From NCBI GenBank assembly GCA_963921195.1, contig OY992540.1, forward strand, positions 174,439,896 to 174,503,895: a DNA stretch of 64,000 nt. The letters run 5' to 3'. Both the position numbers and the translations under genes were made by a program. Positions 43,652 to 56,001 of this stretch are shown here, piece after piece (positions within the stretch are counted from its first letter, which is position 1; each line of letters starts with the position of its first letter). Below the pieces are notes generated by a model, which saw only the letters and a program-made list of their open reading frames with translations, was not told where the DNA came from and did not search any database. Origin of the DNA: Pegoplata infirma (Eukaryota; Arthropoda; Insecta; Diptera; Anthomyiidae).

Positions 43652-46600
43652 TAAAAACTTGATAAGTCACATTTTTTTTTTTGTTTTTAGCCTTTTTCTT
43701 GGCTTCTCCAGATAGGTATTTGGAAGAAAACGTGCTTAAATTTTAGTATAAGTACTCGTATATAGAGTAAAAACACCTCCAAAAGTTATATTTTCTAAAT
43801 AATTTTTAAACTTAAAAGCCAAAAACCAATACAAAAAAAGACAATAAGTGGCTTTCAAGATTTTACAATAATTCGCATTACAATATTTCGATTTCGGCCA
43901 ATGTTTCAGTTACCAATTAAACCGTATGCTGAGGTAATGGTATAGAAATGCTTTTGTGTATAAAAGGGCCTAGTTCCTCCTAAAGTCGCTCGGTAGATAA
44001 GCATGCGGAATTAGATTTAAAACAAAAACTAATGTTTGAACCCATATTGAAAAAGTAGTACCCTTTACCAATTTATCATCCTTTCCCTATTACATACATT
44101 TCTCTGTGTACACATGAGTAAAATATTTATATATGTATATAACAAACATATCTAACCAAAACTATTATACATATGTATGTATGTTTACTTGTGTATTTAG
44201 ACATACATATGCGTTCCATAAACTCTAATTTGGGTTTCAAATATACAATCATCATTCAACCATACACACATATGTGAAAATTGGGAACACATGCGTTGAT
44301 AACTACTAAACATGTATGTACCTACATGCAACAGAGCTTAGGAGACGACGATACCAGGGTAGTATGTATATATGTATTTCATATAAAGATGGATTGCTTA
44401 TCAATATACTCTCCTCAGTCTACATACAACATTGACAAGTATATAGACTTCGACTCTAGTATATTATTCTAACGACAAAATCGGTAAATACATATATTAA
44501 TACACATATACACATGTATGTATAAAAATAAATTGGTATGTGTAGTTCACATATGTGTGTTTATAATTTTTTGAGTATAGTCGTATTTTAGAATCACTCA
44601 TTAACGGTGAGATATATTTTCGGTTAGTCCTTCGTATGACCACTTAAGAGAATATGCTTCACCATCACCGCCACCACCACCACCATCACCACTGCCACCA
44701 AATATTATGTTTAATGTTTTTGAAATAGCACTGGTTTAAGGATTCCTGATATGCGGGCGTGGATGACAGGTTATATACCTACACATGGATACACATTCGT
44801 ATGTATGTATATTACGATTTTATTGTCCTTGAAGGCCTGTCTGATTCCACTAATAACAAAAGTGCCAGTTAAATTCTCATCCTTTAGAAAGCAGCAGAAC
44901 TGGCAAGTTAACATTACAGAAACCCATTGATATTTGACAAAATTTTGTTTGTGTATCACTTGTGATACATTAGGAACAATCGCATTTGCTTTCTCTTTTC
45001 CACTTTATCCGTTTTCATTTAGTTCAAAATTCAAGGATATTTTCTCAGAGCACACATGCTACTTAAATGGCAACAACATGATGATGATGATGTTGATGAT
45101 GATACGTGAATGCTCAATGTGTAGTTGTGTGCGTACCCACATATGTGAGTAAATTTCACCAGTGTTCCCACATACGATTGCTTAATGTTTTAGTTGCCTG
45201 TTCGACTCACTTATAAGTATCCTGTACTTAAAATGGTCGCCTGGACGACAAAGAGGACATGTTTATAAATATACAAGTGCACACATACTCCACCATTTAC
45301 TACTGCTCTTACACTATCTACCTAAATACGTATTATGTATCTATCTTTGTATGTACGTACGTACGTTTGTACGTTCGTATATGTCTTTTATATAGAAATA
45401 GATTGTTTTTCATGTACGGCACATGTGTGCAGAGAATTACGAGCAAATTTATGCATAAGTATGTATAATGTGTAGTATTGTTGTGGCCGTGGAAGAATGT
45501 ACAGATATAACCGTGTACATTGTTCAATGTAAATATATGTTTGTTTGTATGTATGTAGCTATTCAAATGTTACGTACATACATATGAATGTATACGTACG
45601 TACGTACGTACGTAGATATGTATATGTGTTAACACATGTGGGAGTTCAAGCAACTGACAATGTTGATTTTGAAATGGGTAGTTTGGTTTGCATCTAACTA
45701 CAATGCGAATGTATGTGAAAACGCCAATGGATTCAATCAATAAAATCACGCCATTTTGTTTTGAGCATAAAAGGATTTAAGACCTCTTTCTGAGTAATTC
45801 TTGTAATTTATTAGACAGGTTTGTATGTATTTCTATTTTTTTATCTGTTTAATGGTATACAATTTTTTAAAAATGGTCAAATCTTATTAGCTTTTTTATA
45901 TTTGTTGTTTAACTGACAACTTTTGACTAATAACTTCGTTTCATATAATTTTGCATAAGTAACCAAAAATTGGATATATTTGGTTTCGATTCAGAAAACC
46001 AAACAAAAAATTTTAAGCAGAAAACCAGTGATTTATATTATGTTGAAAATAGTTTAAATGTTAAAGCTACCATAAGGTTTTGTAATGACTTTAATACTGA
46101 GATAGGGAACTATCGACAGAAATTTTAAAATCCCCCCCCCCTTCATCAAACTTAGGAATTTTTCACCAAAACCTTCACATTTGTGGCACTACCTGTACTT
46201 AAAATGTATTCATTCAGAAGCATTCGAAGCCAGTGGTAGTAAGTAATGTACAGTTTTTTTTGAACGTAACGGTATCAAATTTGTTCTGATTTATTTTTGA
46301 TCCATCTGTGGTCTTCAACAAAACTCTAATATTACGACTTCAAAACAAGTAGATCTTGAAATATTTGCAATACAATAAAACATTTTAACCAACACCCACT
46401 TTTTTCTCATAGGGAACTGATGAATATAAAGGATACCTCAAGATTAAGGAAAATTCTTTCGAAACAGGATAACTTTATAGGGAATATTCGTCGCCGAGTG
46501 GTAACTGATTAGAATCGGTGTGAGATACACTTAAATTACTATTTAAAACTTACTTTCCGGGGTGCACTTTTACACAGCAAGAAAGTGATCTTTCTACTTC

Positions 46601-46880
46601 GGTACAGTCTAGTTATTTACTGGAAATGGCTAATAATTTTACTTATAATTTTTGATCTGTTCGATTTCGCGGAAAAAAATTTGTCAACCTTCATATAAAA
46701 AAAATAAAATTAGGAACACGAGGAATTATAGGGAAATTGTTAAAAAAAAAAATCATACACTTTTTACGCTTTTTATTACGATTTGGGCCGTTTAAAGTTA
46801 AATTTTCGACGTGAAAAACAGAGTACTAAGCTTAACCGAAATCTGAAAACAATGTCCGTCGTCTCGTTTTAGCGAATTCG
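43652..46880. other. Non-coding, microsatellite-rich; no gene recognised
   Basis: About 3.2 kb with lower repeat-element density. Tracts include (CAC)n near 44660-44700, (GAT)n near 45077-45103, (GTAC)n near 45356-45368 and 45592-45614, and many atgtatgtat and acatacatat words at 44100-45620. This texture is common in introns or intergenic DNA of flies. The 60-77-codon frames here are repeats of these words. Confidence 0.5.
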
Positions 46881-46965
46881 ACCAAGGGTTCTAGTTGGAA
46901 TCGAATTCACGACCCCCTGATTAATAGACTAGTACGCTTCCAACTATCCTACAAGGGCCCCTGGC
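46881..46965 (-). repeat. tRNA-derived SINE-like fragment
   Basis: The minus strand reads gggcccttgtaggatagttg, a short insert, then gggggtcgtgaattcgattcc. These resemble a Pol III A box and B box at tRNA-like spacing. End pairing is poor, so it is judged a tRNA-derived element and not a tRNA. Confidence 0.45.
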
Positions 46966-47696
46966 TAATATAATAACGATGAATAATGTAATATAGGCGT
47001 TAATATATTCGGACCAATCAAATTACCAGGTTTGGATGCAATCTATCTGAAAATGAATCATATCACAGCGAATTCACTATTTGAAGTTTTTAGGTTCTGT
47101 ATAAGGCAATCTTGTGTTCCAACTTCTTGGCGAAAGATTAAGGTAGCTTTTGTTTCTAAAGCGGGAAAAATTCAGCATTGCACTGCGAAAGACTACAGAC
47201 TTTTTTCGCTGTTCAGTACATCAAAACGTCCATTTCTTTTAAGGACTACACTGGGAGTATTCTTCGATATTAAAGGTGCATTTAACAATGCCAAATCGGA
47301 TGCCAATTTGTGTGAAAATGAAGAGCTCTTTGGGCCGAGAAACGTGGATTGAAAATAAATCCGGAGAATACGGAAATGGTTTTATTCATGGGAAAGAGAT
47401 TGATATCTAGTTTTAACCTCCTGAAACTGAATGGCGTAAGCTTGAAACTTTCGAATTCGGCTAAATTCTTGGGGGTAATACTAGATATAAAACTCACTTG
47501 GACAGTACATTTTAAGGAACGGACAATGAAGGCTTACGCTGCGCTATACTCTTGTCAAGTACTAGTCGGATAGAAATGGGGTTGAAACCCAAGCTCTTTC
47601 ATTGGTTATTTGCTGCGGTGGTCCGACCAGTGCTAACTTGTGGTAGTCATTTTTGGGTTCATGCTGACTCAATCAAACGAGTGAATAGGACTGCTT

Positions 47697-48105
47697 TGTC
47701 TTACGGTACTCGATACTTTTGATTACTCAATACTGCTCGATACTTTTGAATTGAGTACTCGACACTACTGGATTCTTTTTTAATTTGTTTAAAATTAACT
47801 TTTTTATCAGAAAAAATATTTTATTTCATTATTTTTACTTTGCAGAGTGCATCAAAACAAAAGTTAATTTAAAAACTAGTAAACTAAAACCAGTTTTTCA
47901 ATAAAATAAATTTTGAGATTTAAATCCAATGAAATTTATATATTTTGTAGCAAAATTCACGTATTTTGTAGCAAAATTGTAGCATTTTGCTAAAAAAAAT
48001 ACAACCCTTATAGTAATGAGTTACTATTTTTGAGTTTTGAGTACCGGTGAAATTGGTCGGTATCGAATACTCAATACCCAAATACTCGATACATTTACAA
48101 CACTA
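47697..48105. mobile_element. TACTCRATAC-rich hAT MITE, left end missing
   Basis: Right end tttacaacacta, matching the element at 49005-49424. Both sides contain direct and inverted tactcgatac and actcaatac words. The left tagtgttgtaaa terminus is absent, so it is truncated. Confidence 0.55.
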
Positions 48106-49004
48106 CATCAAAAGATGTCCCATTCTCCTTTTCATGAAGGAGTATGGGAAAATTACTCTAAATAGACTATTCCAAACGGGATCTTCGAATAACAGACAGG
48201 TTCGACACGCGAAGATTATTGGTAGTTCTGAACGGAACATAAGAAGGAATTATATCCCTTACATCTTAACTGATGGTTTACGAATGGTTCCAAAATATTG
48301 GCAGGCACGGGTAGTGGCTATCTCTGCATGGAGCTAAGTCTAAATAAGTCCTACTGTCTAGACAACGCTGCTACAGGGAGCTTAAGATCCTAAGCGAGAA
48401 GCATAATATTGCTCTGTGTAGGGTACTTTCCAGTTGAAAACTGCGTCAAAGAGGAAATTTCTACATTGATTCCTTAAGGAAATATCTTCAGTTTCTGCCA
48501 AATCATAAGTTATTCTTCATGACATGAACTATAAGATTACTATATAAGACTCCGGTTAACATAGTCGAAGGAAAAATAGAGGTATTGTTTCCATCGCTTG
48601 ATGACTGGATGATGGATAACGTTGATTTTTCTCCGATAAACGTTTTTACGGATGGTTCAAAAACCGAGACAGGCACAGAAAGTGGTGTGCACTGCTCTGA
48701 GTTAAGTGTTGATGAATCTTTCCGCTTGGAGAATGATTGCAGCATTTTTTAGGCGGAGATCTATGCGATCGCCAAGGCAGCGGAGCTAATCTCGATGAGG
48801 CCAATATTCTACAGCGATATTGCTTTCTTCATCGACAGCCAAGCGGCTTTAAGGGCATTAACCACGGATAATATTAACTCCAAGGTAGTCAGCCGCTGCC
48901 ACAGAGAACTACAAGTTCTCAGGGAGCAGCATAATATACGACTGTGCTGGGTACCTGGTCACAAGGATATTAGAGGTAATGAGAAAGCGGGTGTGCTTGC
49001 GAAG

Positions 49005-49424
49005 TAGTGTTGTAAATTGTGTAAACTTTTGACTACTCAATACTACTCGATACTTTTTCAACTGAGTACTCGATACTACTCAATACTTTTTTTGATATTC
49101 AAAGATTTAAAAATAAAACCGTTTAAAATAGAATTTAAATCATTTTTCTTCGAAATTCTATTCATATTTGCATAACAAGGCATTCACTATCAAATTAAGA
49201 TAATTTTAAATCAATTTAAAAATTATTTTGCTAGAAAAAAAAATATTTTTTTTTCATACACACAGTTGCATTTCATAGTTGTATTTTATTGGTTAAATTG
49301 TGTATTTTAAGTGAAAAATACAACCCTGAAAGTATTGAGTAGTTACTTTTGAGTATTGAGTACTCGAAAAAATAGGCAGTATTGAGTACTCGGTACTCAA
49401 ATACTCAATAATTTTACAACACTA
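49005..49424. mobile_element. TACTCRATAC-rich hAT MITE, 420 bp, TSD TTGCGAAG
   Basis: Termini tagtgttgtaaa / ttttacaacacta. The exact 8-bp duplication ttgcgaag is at 48997-49004 and 49425-49432, falling inside the RNase H coding relic (after GVLAK). Subterminal arrays of tactcgatac and actcaatact lie on both sides of an AT-rich centre. The TAGTGTTG start, TSD length and array style agree with hAT. Confidence 0.8.
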
Positions 49425-50032
49425 TTGCGAAGGCAGGCGCAAGCCTTCCACATGAGCTCGCTGTTGAGGGAGTGTTTCCACCACTCTCCCTTACTTTTCA
49501 TAATATTAAGCTGGACACTAGAAACAAGTGGATAAATAGATGGACGATATCAAAAGATAGCATACAGACAAAAATGCTATGGGATGAAAAATCGCAAGGT
49601 ACAGCAAAATTCTTCTGTATATGGACAGAAGACAGATAAGATCAGTAATAAACCTTATCACGGGACATAATAAACTCGCGAAACACATGGTAAGAATCGG
49701 GGTTATGTCAAACGATATTTGCAGATGGTGCAATGAATCTGTCGCGGACAGCTTCCATTTCATATGTGAATGCCCTGCATTAGCATTTAGAAGATTTAAA
49801 TGTTTAGGTTCTTATATATTTCAGGACCTACGAGGTATAAACCCTTGGCTACTAATGTCATACATCCAAGCGTCAACGTAAAAATGCGTTTTCTTGGGCA
49901 AGAACAAAATTGAATGGAGAGAAGGAAGGCAACAATAGCAGGAATCATAATGGGCCAAAATTGGCCTCTATGGATGTCATTCCCAAAAATTTTTGTTTTT
50001 TGGGATTGGCGTCATCCTCATTAACCTAACCA

Positions 50033-50577
50033 TGACATGTCCTTACATTGTCATGAATGAATGTTTTATTTAAAAGTGTGCAAAAATCCTCCAAGAAATC
50101 GGTAAGGAAATGTCTTCACAATAGCAGTATATTAAATTTAAATTTTAAATCAATTTTGAAGAACAATATGGCAAGATTATCGATTTATATAAAATAAATT
50201 TAAACTCTTACAAGTGGTATAAAAGTAATTAATAGATACAGTTTTGAAAATGAAGTTTGGATCAAGTAGTTAGGTCTGTGACTAATAAACTGGAGTTTCC
50301 AGGATCAAATCCAGTTGGGACCAAAAAGGGCGAGAATTTATTTCTTAATGTGACAAAGATAATTTATGAAGGAAAATGGATGAAAATAAAAACTAAAGGA
50401 AAAAGGATTTTTTTTTTATTTTCGTATGACATACATCAAGTATTTCATCAAAGACAACTTAAGGGATATGTTATGGGATTGTCAGCACCCCCTGACAACT
50501 GCTAATTTTAGTTGTGGACATTTTGAAATTTTATATCAAACTGTCCTCAACTTGGTATATAGAGATGTCTTGGGGAT
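50033..50577. other. Non-coding spacer with a tRNA-like block
   Basis: Contains the tRNA-like segment at 50252-50325. The 82-codon frame that reads through it is not considered a gene. Confidence 0.45.
50252..50325 (+). repeat. tRNA-derived SINE-like fragment
   Basis: The sequence ttggatcaagtagttaggtc resembles an A box and ccaggatcaaatcc a B box, about 35 bp apart. Acceptor pairing is not seen. Only the head is recognisable. Confidence 0.4.
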
Positions 50578-50852
50578 AGGTTAGGTTGTAAGTGACTGCT
50601 GATTGCAGTAGGTTTCCCTACTAGCCCTTGTTAAACCAATTCGAACTTTTTATGAAACTCCTAAGATATTAAATTTTGAAATCTGACCAAATCTAAAACC
50701 CAGTGAAGCAAGTCTCTGACCAGAAAGTGCCAGGCAATGACAGAAGAAGTCTTCAATAGTTTCCAACTCCTCTTCATCCATGCAACTCCGGCAAAAGTCA
50801 TTTGACGCATATAAGTGTAGTACGAAGAGCACCAGTGATGCACATAGACGTT
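50578..50852 (-). pseudogene. LOA-like mini-copy made of two ORF2 pieces plus tail
   Basis: On the minus strand a ~30-bp RT segment (tgtgcatcactggtgctctt) is joined directly to the C-terminal Cys/His coding segment. This is followed by a shortened 3' UTR and two AACCT units. The usual 3' hairpin region is partly deleted. The 60-codon frames overlapping it are remnants of ORF2. Confidence 0.65.
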
Positions 50853-53061
50853 AACTGAAAACTCATTAATATATCACTTTTTATAATTAATGTCCCAAAA
50901 TCCCAAATGCACATAAAACATTTTCAATTATAAGTAGAAAATTAAATATTTTCAATTGACCTAACATTTTAAACCACGTGCCCATCCCATGTTTTCCCTC
51001 AAATGTCTATACAAATTGTTATATTCCCCCAAAACACTGGACAGCCAAATGTAATAAAAATTGTGATTTATGGCTTGTTTTTTTCTATTAAAATGTACTG
51101 ATGTTTTTTGCCATTAAATTCACACCCATCATTGTAGTTTCATGCTTTCATGATTAGATGTTTTTTAATCTCTTTGACCAATGGTTATAGTTCCTATTGC
51201 CAACCTTCACCCCGTAAATTGTTCATCGTACGTTTGTCATTTCGGGTTGTTATGCTATTAAAAAAAAGTGCCCAAATACGAAAATCACTTGCACTTAATT
51301 TACATATAATTTCATGAATGCCCAACATCCCTTATTCCTAAAACTAAAAAACTGACCATCTTAGGTAAGCATGCATATAATAAGCACAGCTGGTGATCTC
51401 GTTCTAAACCTTTTTTAAAAACCTGAACGGACAGACGGAAAGACGGACAAGCGTGATAATGATGATGGCTGACCTTTTCAGTTGAAAAATATTTTAAAGA
51501 AACCTATGAAAATGGCGTCGTTGATATTAGTCTATGAATAAAATTGACTTCTGACCATTGGTCAAGAGGAGCACACGTTCGCATACGTTAGAATTTTCTT
51601 TAAGGAATTAAGCTGTCAGCTAAAACTATGTAAAGTCACTTAAATCCAAGGTCGACAAGTCTTAAAGCAGTTGCTGATTAAATTTTACCTTTCGGTTAAT
51701 GTTATTTTTACAAACCATTGAACTTGCGTACAGGGGGTCAAAATAGTGGTTAATGACTGTCAACAAAATGTCTCAATTATTTTGCAATTTTTCATAGAAA
51801 ACAACCCAAATTGTTTAGTATTTATATTTTTAACACACGTTTAATAGATTAAAGAGGGATGAAGAAAAATACATGCACATGATAAAAACATAAGTATAAA
51901 TGTATTGAACTGAAAATTAGTTTGCAATTAAATGACTTAATAAAATAATAATAATTGTGTATGTATTTTTTAAAATATGTGAAGTGGGCATAGTATTGGT
52001 TAATTTTAATTATTTTAATAAATCAAACATCCCCTGTTAGTTGTATATACAGGGTGGTTCATAAAAAAATGTTGACGACAGCCAAATCGCATTTCGATAG
52101 AAGAGTTTGAAGACTTTTCAACATAAATGAATTTTTTTAGTGAGGACTCTTTTTAGTATTAGGTTCATCGCACCTCCTACAGCTGGCATCGAAAATTAGT
52201 CCGATTTTCTCTTTATGATAACTTATAAGGCAGTGGTTGGCGATCACTCCAGTAAGTGTACGGTAGTTCCATCTGGTAAGTGAGAGTAAATACTAGTTTG
52301 TTTTCTTCAGATTGTAGCATTCCCACAATCTTTTATTGATCATACTTGTTGTTGCGGTGCTTAGACTATCACTTACGATCTGAAGTGTTAGATTGGTGGA
52401 TAGATATGTACCGAAATATCAATACCACACTCAGAGAAGAGATATGAGCATAGCCATGAGAATTTTTACTGACGGATCACCGATTTTGTTAATATTCTGT
52501 TATTTGATAGAGCTTCGTAAATGATTAAAAAGCCATATCTTTTTCGGATCAATACTTTGGAAGATATGGGCGTTTAAAGAAGCACTTTTTTGACAATATT
52601 GACTTTTATACAGTTCTTTAAAATTTTCGTTCTTGGAAACCGTAAGTCGTACGAAAAAACTTTTAAAAACAATATTGTTTATGAAGATTAAAAATTCATA
52701 ATTTTTTTTTTTTAAATTTCAAAAAAAAAATTTGAAAACAATATTTGAATGTCCTTTTTTGCTGGGACCCATATCTTTTTAGATGCCCATATCTTCCAAA
52801 GTATAGATCAGAAAAAAAATAACTTATCCCATTTTGGGCCAAGATTCAATTTCATTTTTCTTTTTTGGAAAATGGTACTTTTTTAAGGTAATTAGCTAAT
52901 CTCAAAAACCTTGTCAAAAAAAAAATTGTCAATGTGCCGTTATCCCAGAAAAGTCTGCATTTCAACTTTTTATACAATTTTAATATTTGGATTTCTTAGC
53001 TATTTTATTAATTTATTTCATTATTTTGAAAATAGTTTCAAAATGATTAAAATTAGTGAAA
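50853..53061. other. Non-coding; no gene recognised
   Basis: About 2.2 kb. Includes a short (GAC)-type tract near 51425-51450, a possible mariner-type end tacagggtggttcataa near 52049, and the inverted pair annotated at 52540-52820. Confidence 0.45.
52540..52820. repeat. Imperfect inverted repeat
   Basis: ggatcaatactttggaagat and the following atgggcg near 52547-52573 are inverted at about 52784-52812 (gcccatatcttccaaagtat, then agatc). The spacer is about 210 bp. It may be the core of an old foldback element; the outer ends are not clear. Confidence 0.45.
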
Positions 53062-53071
53062 TCCTTATATA

Positions 53072-54342
53072 TGGGTGAAATCAAAAAATGTCAGTGTTTT
53101 TGAGCCAAAATTGTACAAACAAAAAATTTTAATTTTTGGTAAATTTTTTTATTAAAATCGATATGTTACATCACTACTAATATAACTATAAAAGATCTCT
53201 TCTACAAACTGTTTCAAACAAATTTTATCAACATTTTTATGATTTTTTTGGTGACGGAGTTTACATTCACCTTAGAAAAATACATTAAATTTTTTGAATT
53301 TTCTTTGAAAACATTTTATTGTAATTCAAAACACTTAAGTATTTATGTAATTGCTAACAATTTTTGTAATTAGGATTTTTTTCTGGTTTTTGTTATTAAA
53401 GATTTTACAATTATTTTTTATTTTAATAGGATTTTTCTAAGGAAATGTAAAATAAATTTATTATTATTTCTGTTAAAATAAGTTTTTTTACTTTTTTGAA
53501 TGACTAGTGTTAATATTTGCGTCGGTTTTAACAACTTCATAAGGGTTTTTAATGCAATCTGCTAAACAAAAAAAAAAAGTTGACGGAGTTTACAGAGACG
53601 GAGTTTACATTTCATCACTTTTTGACCTTTTTTTCGAAAACTATTTGTCGGAAATTGGTTTCCGAAAAAAAATCATTAGATGTCAACTAGATACGTCAAA
53701 ATATGACGATATTTCAGATGCACGCTAAGTAGTTTTGTTGTAAACGTGGAGACGGAGTTTACAGCATTTTTCGATTTTTCATTTATGATTTAGCTTTTCA
53801 TACAGGGAAATTAATATGCAGGGAGCAAACTTGAAACCAATGATGCAAAATGCTACTTTATAGCCTCGTGTTTAATAAATGGGGCAATAACCTATTATTT
53901 TTCTAAACACAATACGTCAAAAACAACAAAATTGTCAGGGTCCATAATGTCTAAAAAAAGTGTCGAAAAATCGTTACACAATTGAAGCCGTGTTTGTATG
54001 GGTAAAAAAGATAGTTATGACTATACAAAAATATTTTTTAAGAACGTCAACATGCCCTCTTTAAAAATGTAGTCAATTATTAAGAGTTTGGGTTATTGGT
54101 TTTTAAGATATAACCGGTTAAAGTTTAAAAATTGAAAATGTTACTGGCGACGGAGTTTACATTTGGCCTACAAAAATGAAAATAACTTGTTTAAAATAGC
54201 TTACTGGTATCCGGATTGTTGTTGGTTATGTAGAACGCCAATCTATGCGACGTTGTACATTAAAAAATATGCGAATACTTTAACCCATGTATGAGATATT
54301 ACACGATTACATGGTTTGGTTGACATTTTTTGATTTCACCCA
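53072..54342. mobile_element. 1.27-kb TA-flanked element in the Helitron 5' end
   Basis: The inverted ends tgggtgaaatcaaaaaatgt and their complement are flanked by ta (ambiguous by a few bases because of tatata). The interior has five copies of the 13-mer gacggagtttaca, all in the same orientation. No transposase frame is recognisable. The TA target and length suggest a Tc1/mariner-superfamily derivative. Confidence 0.65.
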
Positions 54343-54359
54343 TATATATAAAAATGACA

Positions 54360-55405
54360 TGTTAGTTTGTTTGTATGTTTGTTTGTGTCGCTTTCAGAAA
54401 AAAACTACTGGCATGTAGATAGTACGTTTCCTGGAATGAAAAATGGCACCAATGGCATCTCGATTGGATGCCCCGCCTCCTTTTGCGCCCACTTTTTGTG
54501 AATTTCAGATTTTTCAATATATTTGGTTGTTGTACTATATTTGGATGTTTGTTATTGATAAAAATACAATTTGGCATACTAATAAGGCGTTTATTGCAAG
54601 GAAATATATGCCATCCCGCATCTTGATTGGAAGCAACGCCTCTTTTTAAGATCCTTACAAAGGGGCGTGGCATCCTTTGGTTTTTCTGTCTGTCTGTCCA
54701 CAATCGAGGATAAATGGCTGAACCGATTTACATGAAATTTTCACCACAGATAGTACTAACCGAGACGGGAACTATAGGCCATAAGAGAGACCGATCGGCC
54801 AAGTGGGCGTAAAATGCCACGCCCCTTTATATTATATTGAACATTATTTCTGCCTTTTCAGCAATTACACTTAAACGGCTGAACCGATTTTAAAGAAATT
54901 TTCACCACACAGTACTATTCCAAGCGGGAAATATAGTTAATAATAGGGCGGCGATCACACAAAGGGGCGGAAATGCCACGCCCCTTTGTACTTCATTGAA
55001 AGTTATTTCTATCTGTCCCGTAATCACGCTTAAACGTCTGAACCGATTTTAATGAAAATTTCACCACACATAGTACTAACCCAGACGGGCACTATAGGTT
55101 ATAATAGGAGGGCGCTCTGACGGATGGGCGTAAAAGTCCACGCCCCTTTGTATTACATTGAAAGTTATTTCTGCCAGTTCCGTAATCACTCTTAGTCGTC
55201 TGAACAGATTTTGTTGCAATTTTCAACACAGATAGTACTAACCAAAGCGGGAACAATATGTCATATCAGCACGTTATTGGGCAAAGGCGTTTTAAAATGC
55301 CGCTCTTTGTATTAATTTCAAATTATTTTTGACTGCCATAATAAAGAGCGTTTGGACAAAGAGGCATTAGTTGCATCGCTCTTTTGTAATATACTAAAAG
55401 TTGTT
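54360..55405 (+). repeat. Helitron body: ~165-bp tandem units, left block
   Basis: About four to five direct copies of a unit containing gctgaaccgatttta, tttcaccacagatagtacta, a cgggaactatag segment and gccacgcccctttgtatta. Units differ by 10-25 percent by eye. The array resumes at 60704 after the hAT insertion. Confidence 0.7.
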
Positions 55406-55897
55406 TCTGTCAGCAGTGTTGGTATTTGAGAATTTTTGATTAGTGCCAAGTTGAAGTCTAAAAAGGGCCAAAATGGATTGAAAGGGCCAAACAAATTTTA
55501 CCATACATTTTTGGCCAAAGCGATTTTGTTTTTCTTTTTATTTCGCTGTTGTTATTAAGATCTATTCAAAAATTGTTATTCTTTAAAATATCGGATCTCT
55601 TAACCCGCTTCTTGAGCTAAATTTCTCTTGACAAGTAAGGATCCTTTTGTCCCTAGGTATCAATTTTAGTTTACAATCTTTGCGGACTTAGAGTGGGTAA
55701 GGGGATCTAATGAGAGACTTTTTGAACACTTCTTACTAACACTTTTCACAATTCCTATTTTGGAACTTATCTTTTACCGGAAAAAAAAATTAATCGCTAA
55801 AACCCTCAATCAAGTATACTCGCAAGTGGTCGTTAAAGGGTTAAAGAAAAATAAAAAGTAGGATTCTGTGGGGGAAATGTGGTACTTTTTGACTTTT

Positions 55898-55917
55898 AGG
55901 TTAGGTTAGGTTAGGTT
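55898..55917 (-). repeat. (AACCT)4 tail of the LOA-like copy
   Basis: Four exact pentamer units immediately inside the 3' target duplication. On the plus strand it reads AGGTT repeated, a circular permutation of the arthropod telomere unit TTAGG. Confidence 0.8.
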
Positions 55918-56001
55918 GTAAGTGGCTGTTGACGTTTTACGTCAACACACGTAGACTCTGAGGTCCATTGTGATACCACGGGATCGTAATAGGTTTCCCT
56001 A

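Larger units (their letters stand above)
47010..50032 (+). pseudogene. Diverged LOA-like element relic, interrupted by two MITEs
   Basis: Pieces of ORF2 of a lineage distinct from the 36-kb and 56-kb copies. RT starts near 47020 (PGLDAIYLKM) with FDIKGAFNN near 47260 and KFLGVILDIKLTW near 47465. RNase H has VFTDGSK near 48640, an AEIYAIAKAAEL block near 48750, FIDSQAALRAL near 48825 and WVPGHKDIRGNEKA near 48945. The C-terminal CRWCNESVADSFHFICECPAL is near 49720. The element ends with a short AACCT-type tail (ttaacctaacc near 50021). The palm YADD region is deleted, and stops and frameshifts are present. Two TACTCRATAC-rich hAT MITEs split it. Confidence 0.7.

Noticed and set aside
45592..45614. 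GTAC/ACGT repeats as a CRISPR-like or regulatory array
   Set aside because: Simple (GTAC)n microsatellite without spacers; eukaryotic context.
54343..54365. Helitron 5' end at 54343
   Set aside because: No TC start there; the TC lies at 53062-53063 on the far side of the inserted TA element.
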